Shown here: piece by piece, positions 14,791 through 23,015 of the stretch | Numbering within the stretch: the stretch's first letter is position 1 | Layout of the letters: the number at the start of each line of letters is the position of its first letter | Source of the DNA: JBFHFS01 sp041583495 | GTDB taxonomy: Bacteria; Bacteroidota; Bacteroidia; Bacteroidales; Marinilabiliaceae | DNA length: 23,015 nucleotides | Reading direction: 5' to 3' | Assembly: GCA_041583495.1 (NCBI GenBank) | Contig: JBFHFS010000071.1 | Coordinates: 1-23,015, forward strand | The notes under the pieces: generated by a model | What the model was told of the DNA's origin: nothing | Database searches by the model: none | The model's input: only the letters and a program-made list of their open reading frames with translations | Position numbers and translations under genes: made by a program

Positions 14791-16185
14791 TTATCGGGCA
14801 CCGGCCACTTGGCGTTCAACATCATTAACCTCAATAGGGATACGCTTTCCTAACAGGCGGGCGCCCTCGGGCGTTACCAGAACATCATCCTCGAGTCGGA
14901 TACCCCCAAACGACTTAAATTTCTCCAATTCACCGTAGTTAATATAGTCGGCAAATTTCTTTTGCGCTTTCCAGCTATCGATCAAAGCCGGGATAAAGTA
15001 GATGCCGGGTTCGTTGGTGATGGTAAAACCTGCCTGCAGGCGGCGGCCCAGTCTGAGGGCCGACAAACCGAACAGGGTGGATCGGGTGGTTTCTTCATCG
15101 TACCCCACCAGGGTATCGTTGTAATCCTCCATGTCGTGTACATCCAGGCCAAGCATGTGTCCCAGTCCATGAGGCATAAACAGGGCATGAGCCCCCTGAG
15201 CCACAGCTTCCTCCACATCCCCTTTCATCAGCCCTACCTCTTTCAGGCCCTTAGCAATTACCCCCGCAGCCAATAAGTGTACCGCCTTGTAGGTTATCCC
15301 CGGCTTAATAGCAGCCAACGCCGCATTGTTGGCATTGAGCACTATTTGGTAGATACTGCGTTGTAAGGGCGAAAAACTACCGCCCACCGGGCTGGTACGC
15401 GTATGGTCTGTTGCATAGTGCAGGGGCGATTCACTGCCGGCATCCACCAACAAAAGATCGCCTTTCTTGAGTGTATTTCCATGATAATGGTTATGAAGGG
15501 TCTCGCCTCTCACCGAACAGATCACGGGAAAGGAAACCATCCCTCCTCCCGATATGGAAACCCCTTCCAACGCACCCGTAATGGCCTGTTCGGTAACTCC
15601 GGGATGTGCCATCTGCATGGCGGTGGTGTGCATCTGATAACCCACAGCCATATGCCGCTCCATCTCCTCAATTTCGACAGGTTCTTTAATGCTGCGGAGC
15701 GCGATACAAGCCTTAACCAATTCAAGCGAGGATTGTTCTTTCACCTGCCGGTGCGCAACACCCAGTAAATCGGACAGAAGCATCGTGTTCTCACCCCGGT
15801 AGGGTGGTGTGAAATGAATCTTGCGGCCCTGCTTGATGGCTCGACCCACGACGCCGAAAAGATTGGAAAACGAATCGGTTTGGGTTACCCCTACACCGGC
15901 TGCTTTTTCTTTCAGTGAGGTTTGTGGTCCCATCCAAATAATATCGTCCAGCGAATAGTCGTTTCCAAAGAGCACCACTTCACCGTTGTCCAGATCCATT
16001 ACGCCGGCCAACCCCTGCAAATCAATGCCAAAGAAGTAAAGAAAAGTGCTGTCCTGCCTGAAGTGATAGGTGTTACCGGCATAGTTCATGGGTGAATCGG
16101 AATTCCCCGGAATCAGAATCAGACCCTCTTTCACCCTCTCTGTCAACCGCTTACGTCGCTGAATGTAAACCTCTTTTGAAAACAT
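14791..16185 (-). CDS. pepP: Xaa-Pro aminopeptidase (M24B, aminopeptidase P)
   Basis: A 464-residue cytosolic metallopeptidase that removes N-terminal residues before proline. The N-terminal AMP_N domain spans about 1-160 (starts MFSKEVYIQRRKRL), and the pita-bread catalytic domain follows. The five dimetal ligands are visible: D248 (LLVDAGSE), D260 (YATDHTRTSPVGG), H343 (HGLGHMLGLDVHD), E392 (TNEPGIYF) and E432 (GIRLEDDVLVT). The frame continues upstream to 16287, but the internal ATG at 16185 gives the normal family N-terminus and has the AT-rich upstream context usual here. It is followed by the GNAT gene after 12 bp and preceded by the membrane-protein gene 112 bp upstream. Confidence 0.93.
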   Translation of the reverse strand: MFSKEVYIQRRKRLTERVKEGLILIPGNSDSPMNYAGNTYHFRQDSTFLYFFGIDLQGLAGVMDLDNGEVVLFGNDYSLDDIIWMGPQTSLKEKAAGVGVTQTDSFSNLFGVVGRAIKQGRKIHFTPPYRGENTMLLSDLLGVAHRQVKEQSSLELVKACIALRSIKEPVEIEEMERHMAVGYQMHTTAMQMAHPGVTEQAITGALEGVSISGGGMVSFPVICSVRGETLHNHYHGNTLKKGDLLLVDAGSESPLHYATDHTRTSPVGGSFSPLQRSIYQIVLNANNAALAAIKPGITYKAVHLLAAGVIAKGLKEVGLMKGDVEEAVAQGAHALFMPHGLGHMLGLDVHDMEDYNDTLVGYDEETTRSTLFGLSALRLGRRLQAGFTITNEPGIYFIPALIDSWKAQKKFADYINYGELEKFKSFGGIRLEDDVLVTPEGARLLGKRIPIEVNDVERQVAGAR

Positions 16186-16297
16186 AATATTTTGATTTAT
16201 TTTATTGGTTGTTTTTCCAAAGTGTCTGTTCAACCCTTTTGTTTTTCGTTGATGAACCGGTTTTGGAACGATTCCTCCATGCGGCAAATACCCCTTC

Positions 16298-17335
16298 TCA
16301 TCCCCTTCTTATCCTTTCGACGGTTCGGCCTAGTCCCCAAAAGGAAGCACCCATGATCGCAAAAAACAAGGCAGGGTGCAAAGGTTCCCACAAAAAAAGG
16401 AAAAACTGGGTGTAGCCCACAGCAATCAAACCGCCCAACCCCATCCAAACATAAAGACGGTTATCGTTGTTCCGCCCGAAAATCCAAAGCCCAACCCCAA
16501 TCGCAGCCATCAGAATGCCCCAAGGCAACAGAGACAGCGCCGGTGCTGCCTCCCAGGAACTCCATGAGGAGTGGTTGCCAAACAAGGAAACCAACCAAAG
16601 GGAAACCCAGAAAAAAACCCAGCCTGCCCGTTGGGAAGAGAGAGCCATATAGGCAAGATTATTGCTTCGGCGGAAAACAAGACTCTTCAAAAGTGGCACT
16701 AATGAAAAAACCAAAAAACGAAGAGGCAGATTCATGCCCATCCAGGTGCTTTCCCATTGACTCTGACGGCTGGTCTCCAGCCCAAGCCACAAAAACAGAG
16801 CCATCCAGCCCAGGTCGCCCAGCATCTCAGACCGGAAAAGAAGAGAAACCACAAAGGCCTGCACGGCAAAAACCAATACCATAGTCACTTCAAACAGCTC
16901 ACCGGCTTCACTGTATTTCCCTAAATAGTGAAGCGCCCCTCCAAAAGCAAGACTTCCCATAAACAAAAGGGCATGCTTGGATAAAGGCACTCCTGATTCT
17001 TGGTTGTGCAATCGCATCCCAAACCCATAGAAAAGAAGCGATAAGAAGATAAGAAACAGGAAAAGGGCAAAGTCGGATATTTCGAAAAGTCGTTCAAGAA
17101 TACCCAGGATCCACTCGTCGGCCACCAGCTGAAAAAAAGCCACCACCAGACTCACGATTGCCAACCCCATCAGGTACTCGGCCACTTTCTTCAGATTGAT
17201 GGATTTCCGTTGAAGGGTGTTTTTCAGTCGATTGGCTTGTCCCTCTTCGAGAAATCCCCCCTCGTCCCACCAATCGATCAGCTGTTCGGCCACGTCTGCC
17301 TGTTTTTTTTTGAGCTTCATAAACCTGAATGGCAT
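16298..17335 (-). CDS. DUF2157-like multi-pass membrane protein
   Basis: About 345 residues. A hydrophilic N-terminal helical segment (MKLKKKQADVAEQLIDWWDEGGFLEEGQANRL...) precedes roughly nine to ten hydrophobic segments with many Trp, Phe and Leu residues, as in DUF2157 membrane proteins, a family without an assigned biochemical function. The frame opens at a GTG (17350), an ATG at 17335 or an ATG at 17320; the last is preceded by AGG and the second by an AT-rich stretch, so the exact start is uncertain. It ends 112 bp before the aminopeptidase gene on the same strand; cotranscription is possible. Confidence 0.75.
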   Translation of the reverse strand: MPFRFMKLKKKQADVAEQLIDWWDEGGFLEEGQANRLKNTLQRKSINLKKVAEYLMGLAIVSLVVAFFQLVADEWILGILERLFEISDFALFLFLIFLSLLFYGFGMRLHNQESGVPLSKHALLFMGSLAFGGALHYLGKYSEAGELFEVTMVLVFAVQAFVVSLLFRSEMLGDLGWMALFLWLGLETSRQSQWESTWMGMNLPLRFLVFSLVPLLKSLVFRRSNNLAYMALSSQRAGWVFFWVSLWLVSLFGNHSSWSSWEAAPALSLLPWGILMAAIGVGLWIFGRNNDNRLYVWMGLGGLIAVGYTQFFLFLWEPLHPALFFAIMGASFWGLGRTVERIRRG

Positions 17336-17397
17336 AAAATTACGGGCCACCTTTTAAGTCCCACGCTTGCGGATCTTAAAATTAGGCTCCCCTTTAA

Positions 17398-18321
17398 TTA
17401 ATCCTTGTCGGCCTTGCTGATTTCCAATTTCAAGGGCTCCAACTCCTGCCCCCAGTAAACAGTGGCGTGAGGGAAAGGAATCTCAATATGGTTTTGATCA
17501 AAGGCCTTTTTAAGCCGTTTCCGGTACTCACGCCCAATGTTCCACTGCTGCACCGGCTTGGTTTTTATCCGTGCCTTAATGACAATGGCACTATCATCAA
17601 AGCGTTCGAGGCCCATCACCTCAATAGGCTCGATAACATGTTCCCCAAATACCTCATCACGTTGCAGCTCATCGCCCACATTTTTCATTATCCCCATCAC
17701 TTGATCCACATCTTCCTTATAGGCCACCCCCATCTCAATGACGATAGCCGACCAGTCTTTAGTCATATTTGACAAGGTGCTGATCTTGCCATTCTGAAAA
17801 ATGTGGACCACCCCCGATTGATCACGAAGGGTTATGGTCCGCAGCATGATTTTCTCCACCAGGCCTCCGGTGCCATTGATAATGGCCACATCCCCTGTCC
17901 TAACCTGATTTTCGAGCAACATAAAAAAACCAGCGATGTAATCGCGCACCAACTCCTGAGCACCAAAACCAACGGCCAGGCCCAGAATTCCTGCACTGGC
18001 CAAAATAGGGGCCACGTTAATGCCAAACTTGCTCAGCAACATCATCACATACATGGTTAAAAGAACCACCTTGATGGCCCCATGGATAATCCCCATAAGG
18101 GTGTTAATCCGCTTGGTCGATTCTACCGTATCCGATAACTCATCGTGCTCTGCCCTGTGCAATAGTACATTTTTAAACTTCTGTATGCTGAAAGAAACCA
18201 CCTTCAGCAACACAAACAGAGCAATGGTAATAATAACAATGCCAGGCAGCTCCTTAAGCATCCATCCTTGCAATAACACAATCACGTTGCGCCAAAATTC
18301 GGCCTGAAACAGAGACTCCAT
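17398..18321 (-). CDS. MscS-family mechanosensitive ion channel
   Basis: A 307-residue small-conductance mechanosensitive channel, which releases solutes on osmotic downshock. Two N-terminal hydrophobic segments precede the pore helix region NVAPILASAGILGLAVGFGAQ, then ELVRDYIAGFFMLLENQVRTGD, the signature of MscS beta domains (GTGGLVEKIMLRTITLRD...) and a mixed alpha/beta C-terminal domain ending PFPHATVYW. The frame extends to an ATG at 18384, but the start at 18321 (MESLFQAEFW) avoids an untypical hydrophobic N-terminal extension. A 62-bp gap separates it from the next gene on this strand. Confidence 0.9.
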   Translation of the reverse strand: MESLFQAEFWRNVIVLLQGWMLKELPGIVIITIALFVLLKVVSFSIQKFKNVLLHRAEHDELSDTVESTKRINTLMGIIHGAIKVVLLTMYVMMLLSKFGINVAPILASAGILGLAVGFGAQELVRDYIAGFFMLLENQVRTGDVAIINGTGGLVEKIMLRTITLRDQSGVVHIFQNGKISTLSNMTKDWSAIVIEMGVAYKEDVDQVMGIMKNVGDELQRDEVFGEHVIEPIEVMGLERFDDSAIVIKARIKTKPVQQWNIGREYRKRLKKAFDQNHIEIPFPHATVYWGQELEPLKLEISKADKD

Positions 18322-18665
18322 AATACTGTGTATTAAATTTTTACTTAGATTAAACAAACAATTAAAAGACAGAGAAAAAATCAAAACCCTTCATTCAAAG
18401 GCGTCGCAGGGTTTATCGACCCAAACAGGACCCCGGATTACAAAAACCAATAGAATTCTCCTCAGTTCCAGGGTCGTTTAAGGAGTGTTACAACGCAAAA
18501 AACGCCCACATGAAAAATTAAAATACTTCATTCAAATATTAAAAGCAAATTTAACCTTTAAAATAGAATTTCGGCCTTGTAGCCGGGTTCCCAATCGACC
18601 ACAGCAACCTGTGCCATACCACTACGGCGGCGCCTACTGCTTTGTCTCCTTAACTCAGCCCTTAT
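18322..18665. other. gene-free interval
   Basis: No credible gene in 344 bases. It should hold the promoter of the MscS gene and the end of the HerA-type transcript, both on the minus strand. Only a weak stem is visible (AAACCCT pairing with AGGGTTT, about 18384-18414, with a long loop) and a short CGGC/GCCG stem near 18570-18585. No confident promoter box. Confidence 0.4.
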
Positions 18666-20210
18666 CTAGCGGGAAGAGCGTGACCGGCTCAACGATTTAA
18701 GGCCCAAAACCCCCAGGAGGCCGCGGGTCAGCTCCCGGGCAATGGTTTGGGTAAGTGGATTTTTCATTACTTTCTCGAAAGTGGAAAGCTCCTTGCGGCC
18801 CCGTTTGGTAGCAGCAGTCTTTTTTTCTTTCTCCTCTTCCTCCTCCGCCTCCACATCGGCCTTGAGCAATCGTTTCTGCAAGAGTTCGTAGGCGCTCTCG
18901 CGATCGAACTCCACGTTGTATTTCTTTGTGAGCTTCGATCGGGAGAGGATCCCATCGATTTCGGCTTGCGTTAAAACGTCCATCCTCGAGTAGGGCGGAC
19001 GCATCAGGGTATGAACCAGCTCGGTAGGCCTCCCTTTTTCGTCCAGGGTTGAAATCAAAGCCTCCCCAATGCCAATCCGGGTAATTAATTCATTCACCTT
19101 GTAAAACTCCGAGAAAGGATAATTCTCGGCCGCCAGCTTTATGGCTTTCCGATCTTTGGCGGTAAAGGCACGCAAGGCATGTTGAATTTTGGTGCCCAGC
19201 TGACCCAGTATGGCCGCGGGAATATCATCGGGCGACTGAGTCACAAAATAGAGGCCCACCCCCTTGGAGCGAATCAACTTAATGGTAATCTCCAACTGAT
19301 CGATAAGACTCCTGGAGGCATTTTTAAAGATAAGATGGGCTTCATCAATAAAGAGCACCAGCTCAGGCTTATCCGAATCGCCGGATTCGGGCATCTTTTG
19401 GAATATCTCTGCCAACAGGCACAACATAAAGGTGCTGAACAACCCGGGTTTGCTCTGCATGTCGGTCAGTCGCATGATGTTCACGGTTCCATATCCCGCG
19501 TCATTTCTTTGCATCAGATCAAAGATGTCGAAGGAGGGTTCACCAAAAATTTCATCCGCATCCTGTTGCTCCAGAGCAATGATACGCCGCATGATGGAAC
19601 CGGCAGAATTGGAGTGTACAAACCCATACTCTTTTAAAAAGGATTCTTTTCCCTCATTGCCGATATATCTAATAACGCTCTTTAGGTCCTTTAAATCGAG
19701 CAAGGGCAAATGCCGGTCGTCGCAAAACTTGAAAATCATCGACAAGACCCCACTCTGATTCTCGTTTAGCTCTAGTATCTTAGAGAGCAAGACGGGGCCA
19801 TATTCCGAGATGGTGGCTCTCAGCCTGGCTCCTGGCTCCCCGGAGATGGAGAGAAATTCGATGGGGAAACCCTCGCCTTCCCACTTCATATCTATGATTC
19901 GCGAGCGATTCTCAATGATATGATTGGTGGTTCCCGGAGCCCCCAAACCACTGAGGTCGCCCTTAATATCCATAACCATAACGGGCACACCCGCTTTGGA
20001 AAGACTTTCGGTAATGAGCTGCAGAGTCTTGGTTTTTCCGGTCCCTGTAGCGCCTGCAATGAGGCCATGCCGGTTAAAGGTTTTGAGCGGTAACGTCACC
20101 TGAACACCTGTCTCAGGGTCATCATTAAAAATAGCCGACCCCACCAGGAGAGACTCCTTTTTGAACAAATAAGATGATTTAACCGTTTCTATAAAGTTAC
20201 TTTTATTCAT
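18666..20210 (-). CDS. HerA-like/DUF853 P-loop ATPase
   Basis: A 514-residue cytosolic ATPase of the FtsK/HerA superfamily, DUF853 (YjgR-like) branch. Walker A GATGTGKT is at 53-60 (after RHGLIAG), MDIKGDLSGLG at 80-90 is the family block after the P-loop, Walker B LVLFIDEAHLIF is at 284-295, and TQSPDDIP (324-331) with LRAFTAKDRKA (346-356) match the sensor and arginine regions. The tail has an acidic Glu run (about 454-463) followed by a basic segment and a Leu-rich, Ser/Arg end. Family function is not firmly known; HerA relatives translocate DNA with NurA, but no NurA is visible here. It is divergent from the DUF937-like gene across 110 bp. Confidence 0.88.
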   Translation of the reverse strand: MNKSNFIETVKSSYLFKKESLLVGSAIFNDDPETGVQVTLPLKTFNRHGLIAGATGTGKTKTLQLITESLSKAGVPVMVMDIKGDLSGLGAPGTTNHIIENRSRIIDMKWEGEGFPIEFLSISGEPGARLRATISEYGPVLLSKILELNENQSGVLSMIFKFCDDRHLPLLDLKDLKSVIRYIGNEGKESFLKEYGFVHSNSAGSIMRRIIALEQQDADEIFGEPSFDIFDLMQRNDAGYGTVNIMRLTDMQSKPGLFSTFMLCLLAEIFQKMPESGDSDKPELVLFIDEAHLIFKNASRSLIDQLEITIKLIRSKGVGLYFVTQSPDDIPAAILGQLGTKIQHALRAFTAKDRKAIKLAAENYPFSEFYKVNELITRIGIGEALISTLDEKGRPTELVHTLMRPPYSRMDVLTQAEIDGILSRSKLTKKYNVEFDRESAYELLQKRLLKADVEAEEEEEKEKKTAATKRGRKELSTFEKVMKNPLTQTIARELTRGLLGVLGLKSLSRSRSSR

Positions 20211-20320
20211 CTTGAAACTAATTAGTTGAGACCTGAAAGTATTTTTTCGCTACTTTTTTTTGAAGATAGTGTTTTTCATGCTTCTATTTATAGTATTAAC
20301 CTAACAAAAAAACTTCAATT

Positions 20321-20764
20321 ATGCTCAACGATTTTCTACAATCGATAAAGGGAGGGCTTTCCGAACAGCTCTCCGGCAAGATTGAACTCACTCCTGACCA
20401 GCTGGATAAAGCAACAGGAGCCGTAACAGAAACATTTAAGGATGGCTTGCAGGAAAAGGTAAGCAGCGGCCAGATAGGAGATATTATGTCTCTTTTCGGA
20501 AAAGAGGGAGCTTCTTCTTCTATGGCTTCCGGATTATCGGGGTCGTTGGTGAGCTCACTGGGATCCAAACTGGGCCTGTCAGAGGGCATCTCAAAAAAGA
20601 TTGCAGACTATGCCATCCCGTTTATCATCAATCAATTTAGCAGTTTTGCAGCGAAAAAGGGGAAAGACAACAAGGAAGGGATCAGCGATTTGCTAGGCGA
20701 TTTAGTTACCAGCTCGGTTAAAGATAAACTCTTAGGGGGTCTGGGAAAAAAATTTGGTTTTTAG
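20321..20764 (+). CDS. DUF937-like small Ala/Gly/Ser-rich protein
   Basis: A 147-residue protein without signal peptide. It begins MLNDFLQSIKGGLSEQL and has repeated amphipathic helices and the block GSLVSSLGSKLGLSEGISKKI, then IADYAIPFIINQF and a Gly-rich end LGGLGKKFGF, features of DUF937/YidB-like proteins. No function is established for this group. The start is an ATG in an AT-rich, SD-less context, 110 bp from the divergent HerA-type gene; the DUF4332 gene follows after 27 bp, so the pair is probably one operon. Confidence 0.78.
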   Translation: MLNDFLQSIKGGLSEQLSGKIELTPDQLDKATGAVTETFKDGLQEKVSSGQIGDIMSLFGKEGASSSMASGLSGSLVSSLGSKLGLSEGISKKIADYAIPFIINQFSSFAAKKGKDNKEGISDLLGDLVTSSVKDKLLGGLGKKFGF

Positions 20765-20791
20765 TTTCTAATCAATTAAATACTTACAGCT

Positions 20792-21199
20792 ATGGCAAAA
20801 AAAATTACAGACATTGAAGGGATTGGTCCCGTTTTCGCAGAAAAACTGGCTAAAGCCGGCGTAAGAACTGTTAAAAATTTACTGGAAGCAGGTGCCACCA
20901 AATCGGGGCGAAAAAAAATTGCTGAGGCTTCGGGCCTCGATGAATCCAAAATTCTGGATTGGGTAAATATGGCCGATCTGTTCCGCATCAACGGCATCGC
21001 CACTCAGTTCGCCGAATTACTCAAGGCCTCAGGGGTAGACACGGTAAAAGAGTTAAGAAATAGAAACGCCGAAAACCTTCACGCAAAACTCAAAGAGGTT
21101 CAAGCCGAGAAAAAAATAACGCGTTCGGTTCCGGGCCTTTCCCAGACCATGCGTTTCATCGACCAGGCCAAAAACTTACCCCCCGTGGTGACCTATTAA
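20792..21199 (+). CDS. helix-hairpin-helix protein (DUF4332-like)
   Basis: A 135-residue protein built from two helix-hairpin-helix-like units. The first is ITDIEGIGPVFAEKLAKAGV (5-24) with the GIGP hairpin; the second is FRINGIATQFAELLKASGV (64-82). Each is followed by a T-V-K-[NE]-L helix. HhH units of this kind often bind DNA non-specifically or mediate protein contacts in repair proteins; for DUF4332 proteins the role is not known. It lies 27 bp after the DUF937-like gene and ends before a clear terminator at 21282-21313. Confidence 0.85.
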   Translation: MAKKITDIEGIGPVFAEKLAKAGVRTVKNLLEAGATKSGRKKIAEASGLDESKILDWVNMADLFRINGIATQFAELLKASGVDTVKELRNRNAENLHAKLKEVQAEKKITRSVPGLSQTMRFIDQAKNLPPVVTY

Positions 21200-21281
21200 T
21201 TGAGCCCTGCTATCTGCGTTGTGAGTTGATTCACCCGTGAGCCCTTGCATCTGCCAGGACCACCCTTACAACGTCTATAAT

Positions 21282-21313
21282 AAAAGCTGCTTCAAAAGAA
21301 GTGGCTTTTTTTT
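21282..21313 (+). terminator. intrinsic terminator after the DUF4332 gene
   Basis: AAAAGC-TG-CTTC pairs with GAAG-TG-GCTTTT (the TG steps as G-U wobbles) around an AAAA loop, and a run of eight or more T follows to 21313. It closes the DUF937-like/DUF4332 transcription unit and separates it from rmuC. Confidence 0.85.
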
Positions 21314-21421
21314 ATGGTCGCCGTAATGGAGGAGCTCCTCCAAGCCCCATTTTTTTGTATAACTTTACACGAAACATTTCAGATTTTATTGTAGATCTCT
21401 TCTTTTGTAAACTGTTGTAAG

Positions 21422-22756
21422 ATGGAAATGATCAATGCTGTTGGGGTAGGTTTATGCCTGATTCTCCTTATCATACTGCTGTTAAAAAATAAAAAAGACA
21501 CCCCTCACGACCTGCTGGAGCTTATACGACAATACATTAACAGCGAATTAAAGGAAAACCGGCTGGAGCTCTCCTCATCGTTAAAAGAGAACCGCCAGGA
21601 GTTGTCGGGTGGATTGGACCGGCTGACCCGCAACCTGGAAGAGAAGTTAAGCCTCTTGAACGAGGGCGCAAACAAAAGTGCCAGAGACACACGCGAGGAA
21701 CTCGCCAAAACGCTGAATCATTTCCAGGACTCATTTGTGAACAATGTGAAAGACTTCAACGAACTGCAAAAACAGAAGTTCGATGCCATGGCCGTCAAAC
21801 AGGATGAACTGGTGAAAGCCACCGAACTAAAACTGGAAAAGATGCGCGAGATGGTTGAAGAAAAATTGCACAAAACACTGGAAGAACGACTGGGCCATTC
21901 CTTCAGACTGGTGAGTGACCGCCTCGAAGCCGTTCAAAAAGGACTGGGCGAGATGCAAAACCTGGCCAATGGCGTGGGCGATCTCAAAAAGGTGCTCAGC
22001 AACGTCAAAACCAGAGGCATCCTGGGCGAGATACAGCTGGGTAATATACTGGAACAGATCATGGCCCCCGAACAATATGCCTGCAACATCAAAACAAAAA
22101 AAAGCTCCAACGATCATGTGGAATTTGCCATTAAACTGCCCGGGAAGGACGATTATGGGCAAGAGGTGTTTCTGCCCATCGATGCCAAGTTCCCCCAGGA
22201 AGATTACATCCGACTGCAAACAGCCTATGACCAGGGAGACATACCGGCCATTGAATCATCCACTAAAGCCCTGGCCCAATCCATAAAAAAGTTTGCCCGC
22301 GACATTCACGATAAATACATCGACCCACCCTTCACCACCGATTTTGGAATCATGTTTCTCCCCATGGAAGGATTGTACGCCGAAGTGGTGCGTCAACCCG
22401 AACTGATAGAACTCTTGCAGCGTGACTATAAAATTATTGTCACCGGCCCAACCACCCTGGCGGCCATGCTCAACAGTTTGCAAATGGGATTCAAAACCCT
22501 GGCCATACAAAAACGCAGCAGTGAAGTATGGCAAATCCTGGGAGCCGTAAAATCCGAGTTTGGAAAATTTGGGGATGTGCTCGACAAAGCCCGTAAAAAA
22601 ATTGAGGAAGCCAATAAGGAACTGGATGTTTTAATTACCACCCGAACCCGACTAATGCTATCAAAACTTAAAAAAGTGGAAGAATTACCCCCCTCAGAGG
22701 TCAACAGCCTGCTCGAGGAATCGCCCCAAATCGAAAATTACACCCTCGACACCTGA
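21422..22756 (+). CDS. rmuC: RmuC-family DNA recombination protein
   Basis: A 444-residue RmuC. Residues about 4-22 form a single N-terminal membrane anchor, residues about 28-190 a long coiled coil (heptad-like Leu/Glu/Lys pattern, with the repeated SELKENRLEL and SSLKENRQEL), and the conserved RmuC domain follows: TRGILGEIQLGNILE (199-213), LPIDAKFPQEDY with the nuclease-like D and K, FLPMEGLYAEV and VTGPTTLAAMLNSL. RmuC limits certain inversions and rearrangements in E. coli and has a predicted restriction-endonuclease-like core. An imperfect -7 box (TAACTTTA at about 21359) lies upstream. Two in-frame ATGs at 21422 and 21428 are possible starts. Confidence 0.93.
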   Translation: MEMINAVGVGLCLILLIILLLKNKKDTPHDLLELIRQYINSELKENRLELSSSLKENRQELSGGLDRLTRNLEEKLSLLNEGANKSARDTREELAKTLNHFQDSFVNNVKDFNELQKQKFDAMAVKQDELVKATELKLEKMREMVEEKLHKTLEERLGHSFRLVSDRLEAVQKGLGEMQNLANGVGDLKKVLSNVKTRGILGEIQLGNILEQIMAPEQYACNIKTKKSSNDHVEFAIKLPGKDDYGQEVFLPIDAKFPQEDYIRLQTAYDQGDIPAIESSTKALAQSIKKFARDIHDKYIDPPFTTDFGIMFLPMEGLYAEVVRQPELIELLQRDYKIIVTGPTTLAAMLNSLQMGFKTLAIQKRSSEVWQILGAVKSEFGKFGDVLDKARKKIEEANKELDVLITTRTRLMLSKLKKVEELPPSEVNSLLEESPQIENYTLDT

Positions 22757-22848
22757 ACCCCGTCAGCCACCTTGGCTTTGGCTCTTCGTAAGCCTCATTC
22801 TTCAATATCCAAATCCCTTAACCGGCCCTTCAGGTCTGACAAAAACTA

Positions 22849-22880
22849 AAAACCGGATGAACAGACCTTCCTTCGGTTTT
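22849..22880. terminator. probable bidirectional terminator downstream of rmuC
   Basis: AAAACCG (22849-22855) pairs with CGGTTTT (22874-22880). T-rich DNA follows on both strands (CAATTTTG on plus; TTAGTTTTTG on minus). The loop of 18 bases contains CAGACCT (22862-22868), complementary to AGGTCTG (22832-22838) outside the stem, so a second interlocked pairing is possible. Confidence 0.5.
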
Positions 22881-22937
22881 CAATTTTGTTCCCTGAACAA
22901 TAAAAAATAATATTGGTGTCCAGTCAAAAACTTACGA

Positions 22938-23015
22938 TTACCCTGTAAGATACATCACCATAGGGTCATATGTGTTTGAAGTATATCCGGACCAGGAATC
23001 CACCTTCATGTAAAA
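22938..23015 (-). CDS. possible C-terminal end of a minus-strand gene entering from the right
   Basis: On the minus strand a frame open from the window edge encodes 25 residues ending YDPMVMYLTG before TAA (22938-22940). Its composition looks protein-like and it would face rmuC convergently across the hairpin at 22849-22880. A stretch this short can be open by chance, and a plus-strand frame over the same bases is open too. Family not recognised. Confidence 0.22.
   Translation of the reverse strand, partial: FYMKVDSWSGYTSNTYDPMVMYLTG

Noticed and set aside
16376..16884. Plus-strand frames (up to 113 codons) opposite the DUF2157-like gene
   Set aside because: Antisense shadows of a membrane protein, rich in Lys and Pro from complementary codons.
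18485..18700. 71-codon plus-strand frame between the MscS and HerA-type genes
   Set aside because: No coding features; overlaps the end of the HerA-type gene on the other strand.

Overview
The window looks like chromosomal DNA of a member of the Bacteroidota, probably an anaerobic or facultative, environmental Marinilabiliales-type organism; that placement is inference. The evidence is a secreted LamG protein ending in a type IX secretion (T9SS) sorting domain, a RecO without zinc cysteines, AT-rich start contexts with few Shine-Dalgarno sites, and repeated TAnnTTTG-type -7 promoter boxes (TATCTTTG). No phage, transposase, integrase or CRISPR array was seen.

Layout. (1) 1-2750: a redox module of a 2x[4Fe-4S] ferredoxin, a four-histidine cytochrome-b/ferric-reductase-like membrane protein and a Tat-exported fumarate-reductase/AprA-like flavoprotein with an odd Pro/Gly/charged insert. 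(2) 3116-4129 (-): secreted LamG protein with T9SS tail. (3) 4240-6490: an AT-rich accessory patch in which two ~148-bp direct repeats, each with a promoter-like box and the apparent first codons of a HipB-like antitoxin gene, precede a DUF4143-type ATPase gene and a truncated, cysteine-substituted cation-efflux-like membrane protein; a strong bidirectional terminator and tRNA-Leu(CAA) close the patch. (4) 6851-11088: recO, a fold-type I aminotransferase whose PLP lysine is replaced by glutamate, and a 600-residue protein of unknown function with TIM-barrel, nitronate-monooxygenase-like motifs. (5) 11189-14487: two secreted enzymes, an alpha/beta hydrolase and a PNGase F-like protein. (6) 14488-18321 (-): GNAT protein, Xaa-Pro aminopeptidase, DUF2157-like membrane protein and MscS-type channel. 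(7) 18666-22756: a HerA/DUF853 ATPase (-) divergent from a DUF937-like protein, a helix-hairpin-helix DUF4332 protein and RmuC (+). The right edge holds a bidirectional terminator and perhaps the tail of a minus-strand gene.

Most genes are ordinary housekeeping or secreted-enzyme genes. The most unusual points are the aminotransferase lacking its catalytic lysine, the Cys-x3-Cys metal site in the efflux-like protein, the duplicated leader flanking the ATPase gene, the uncharacterised 600-residue barrel protein, and the ferredoxin/cytochrome/flavoprotein module.
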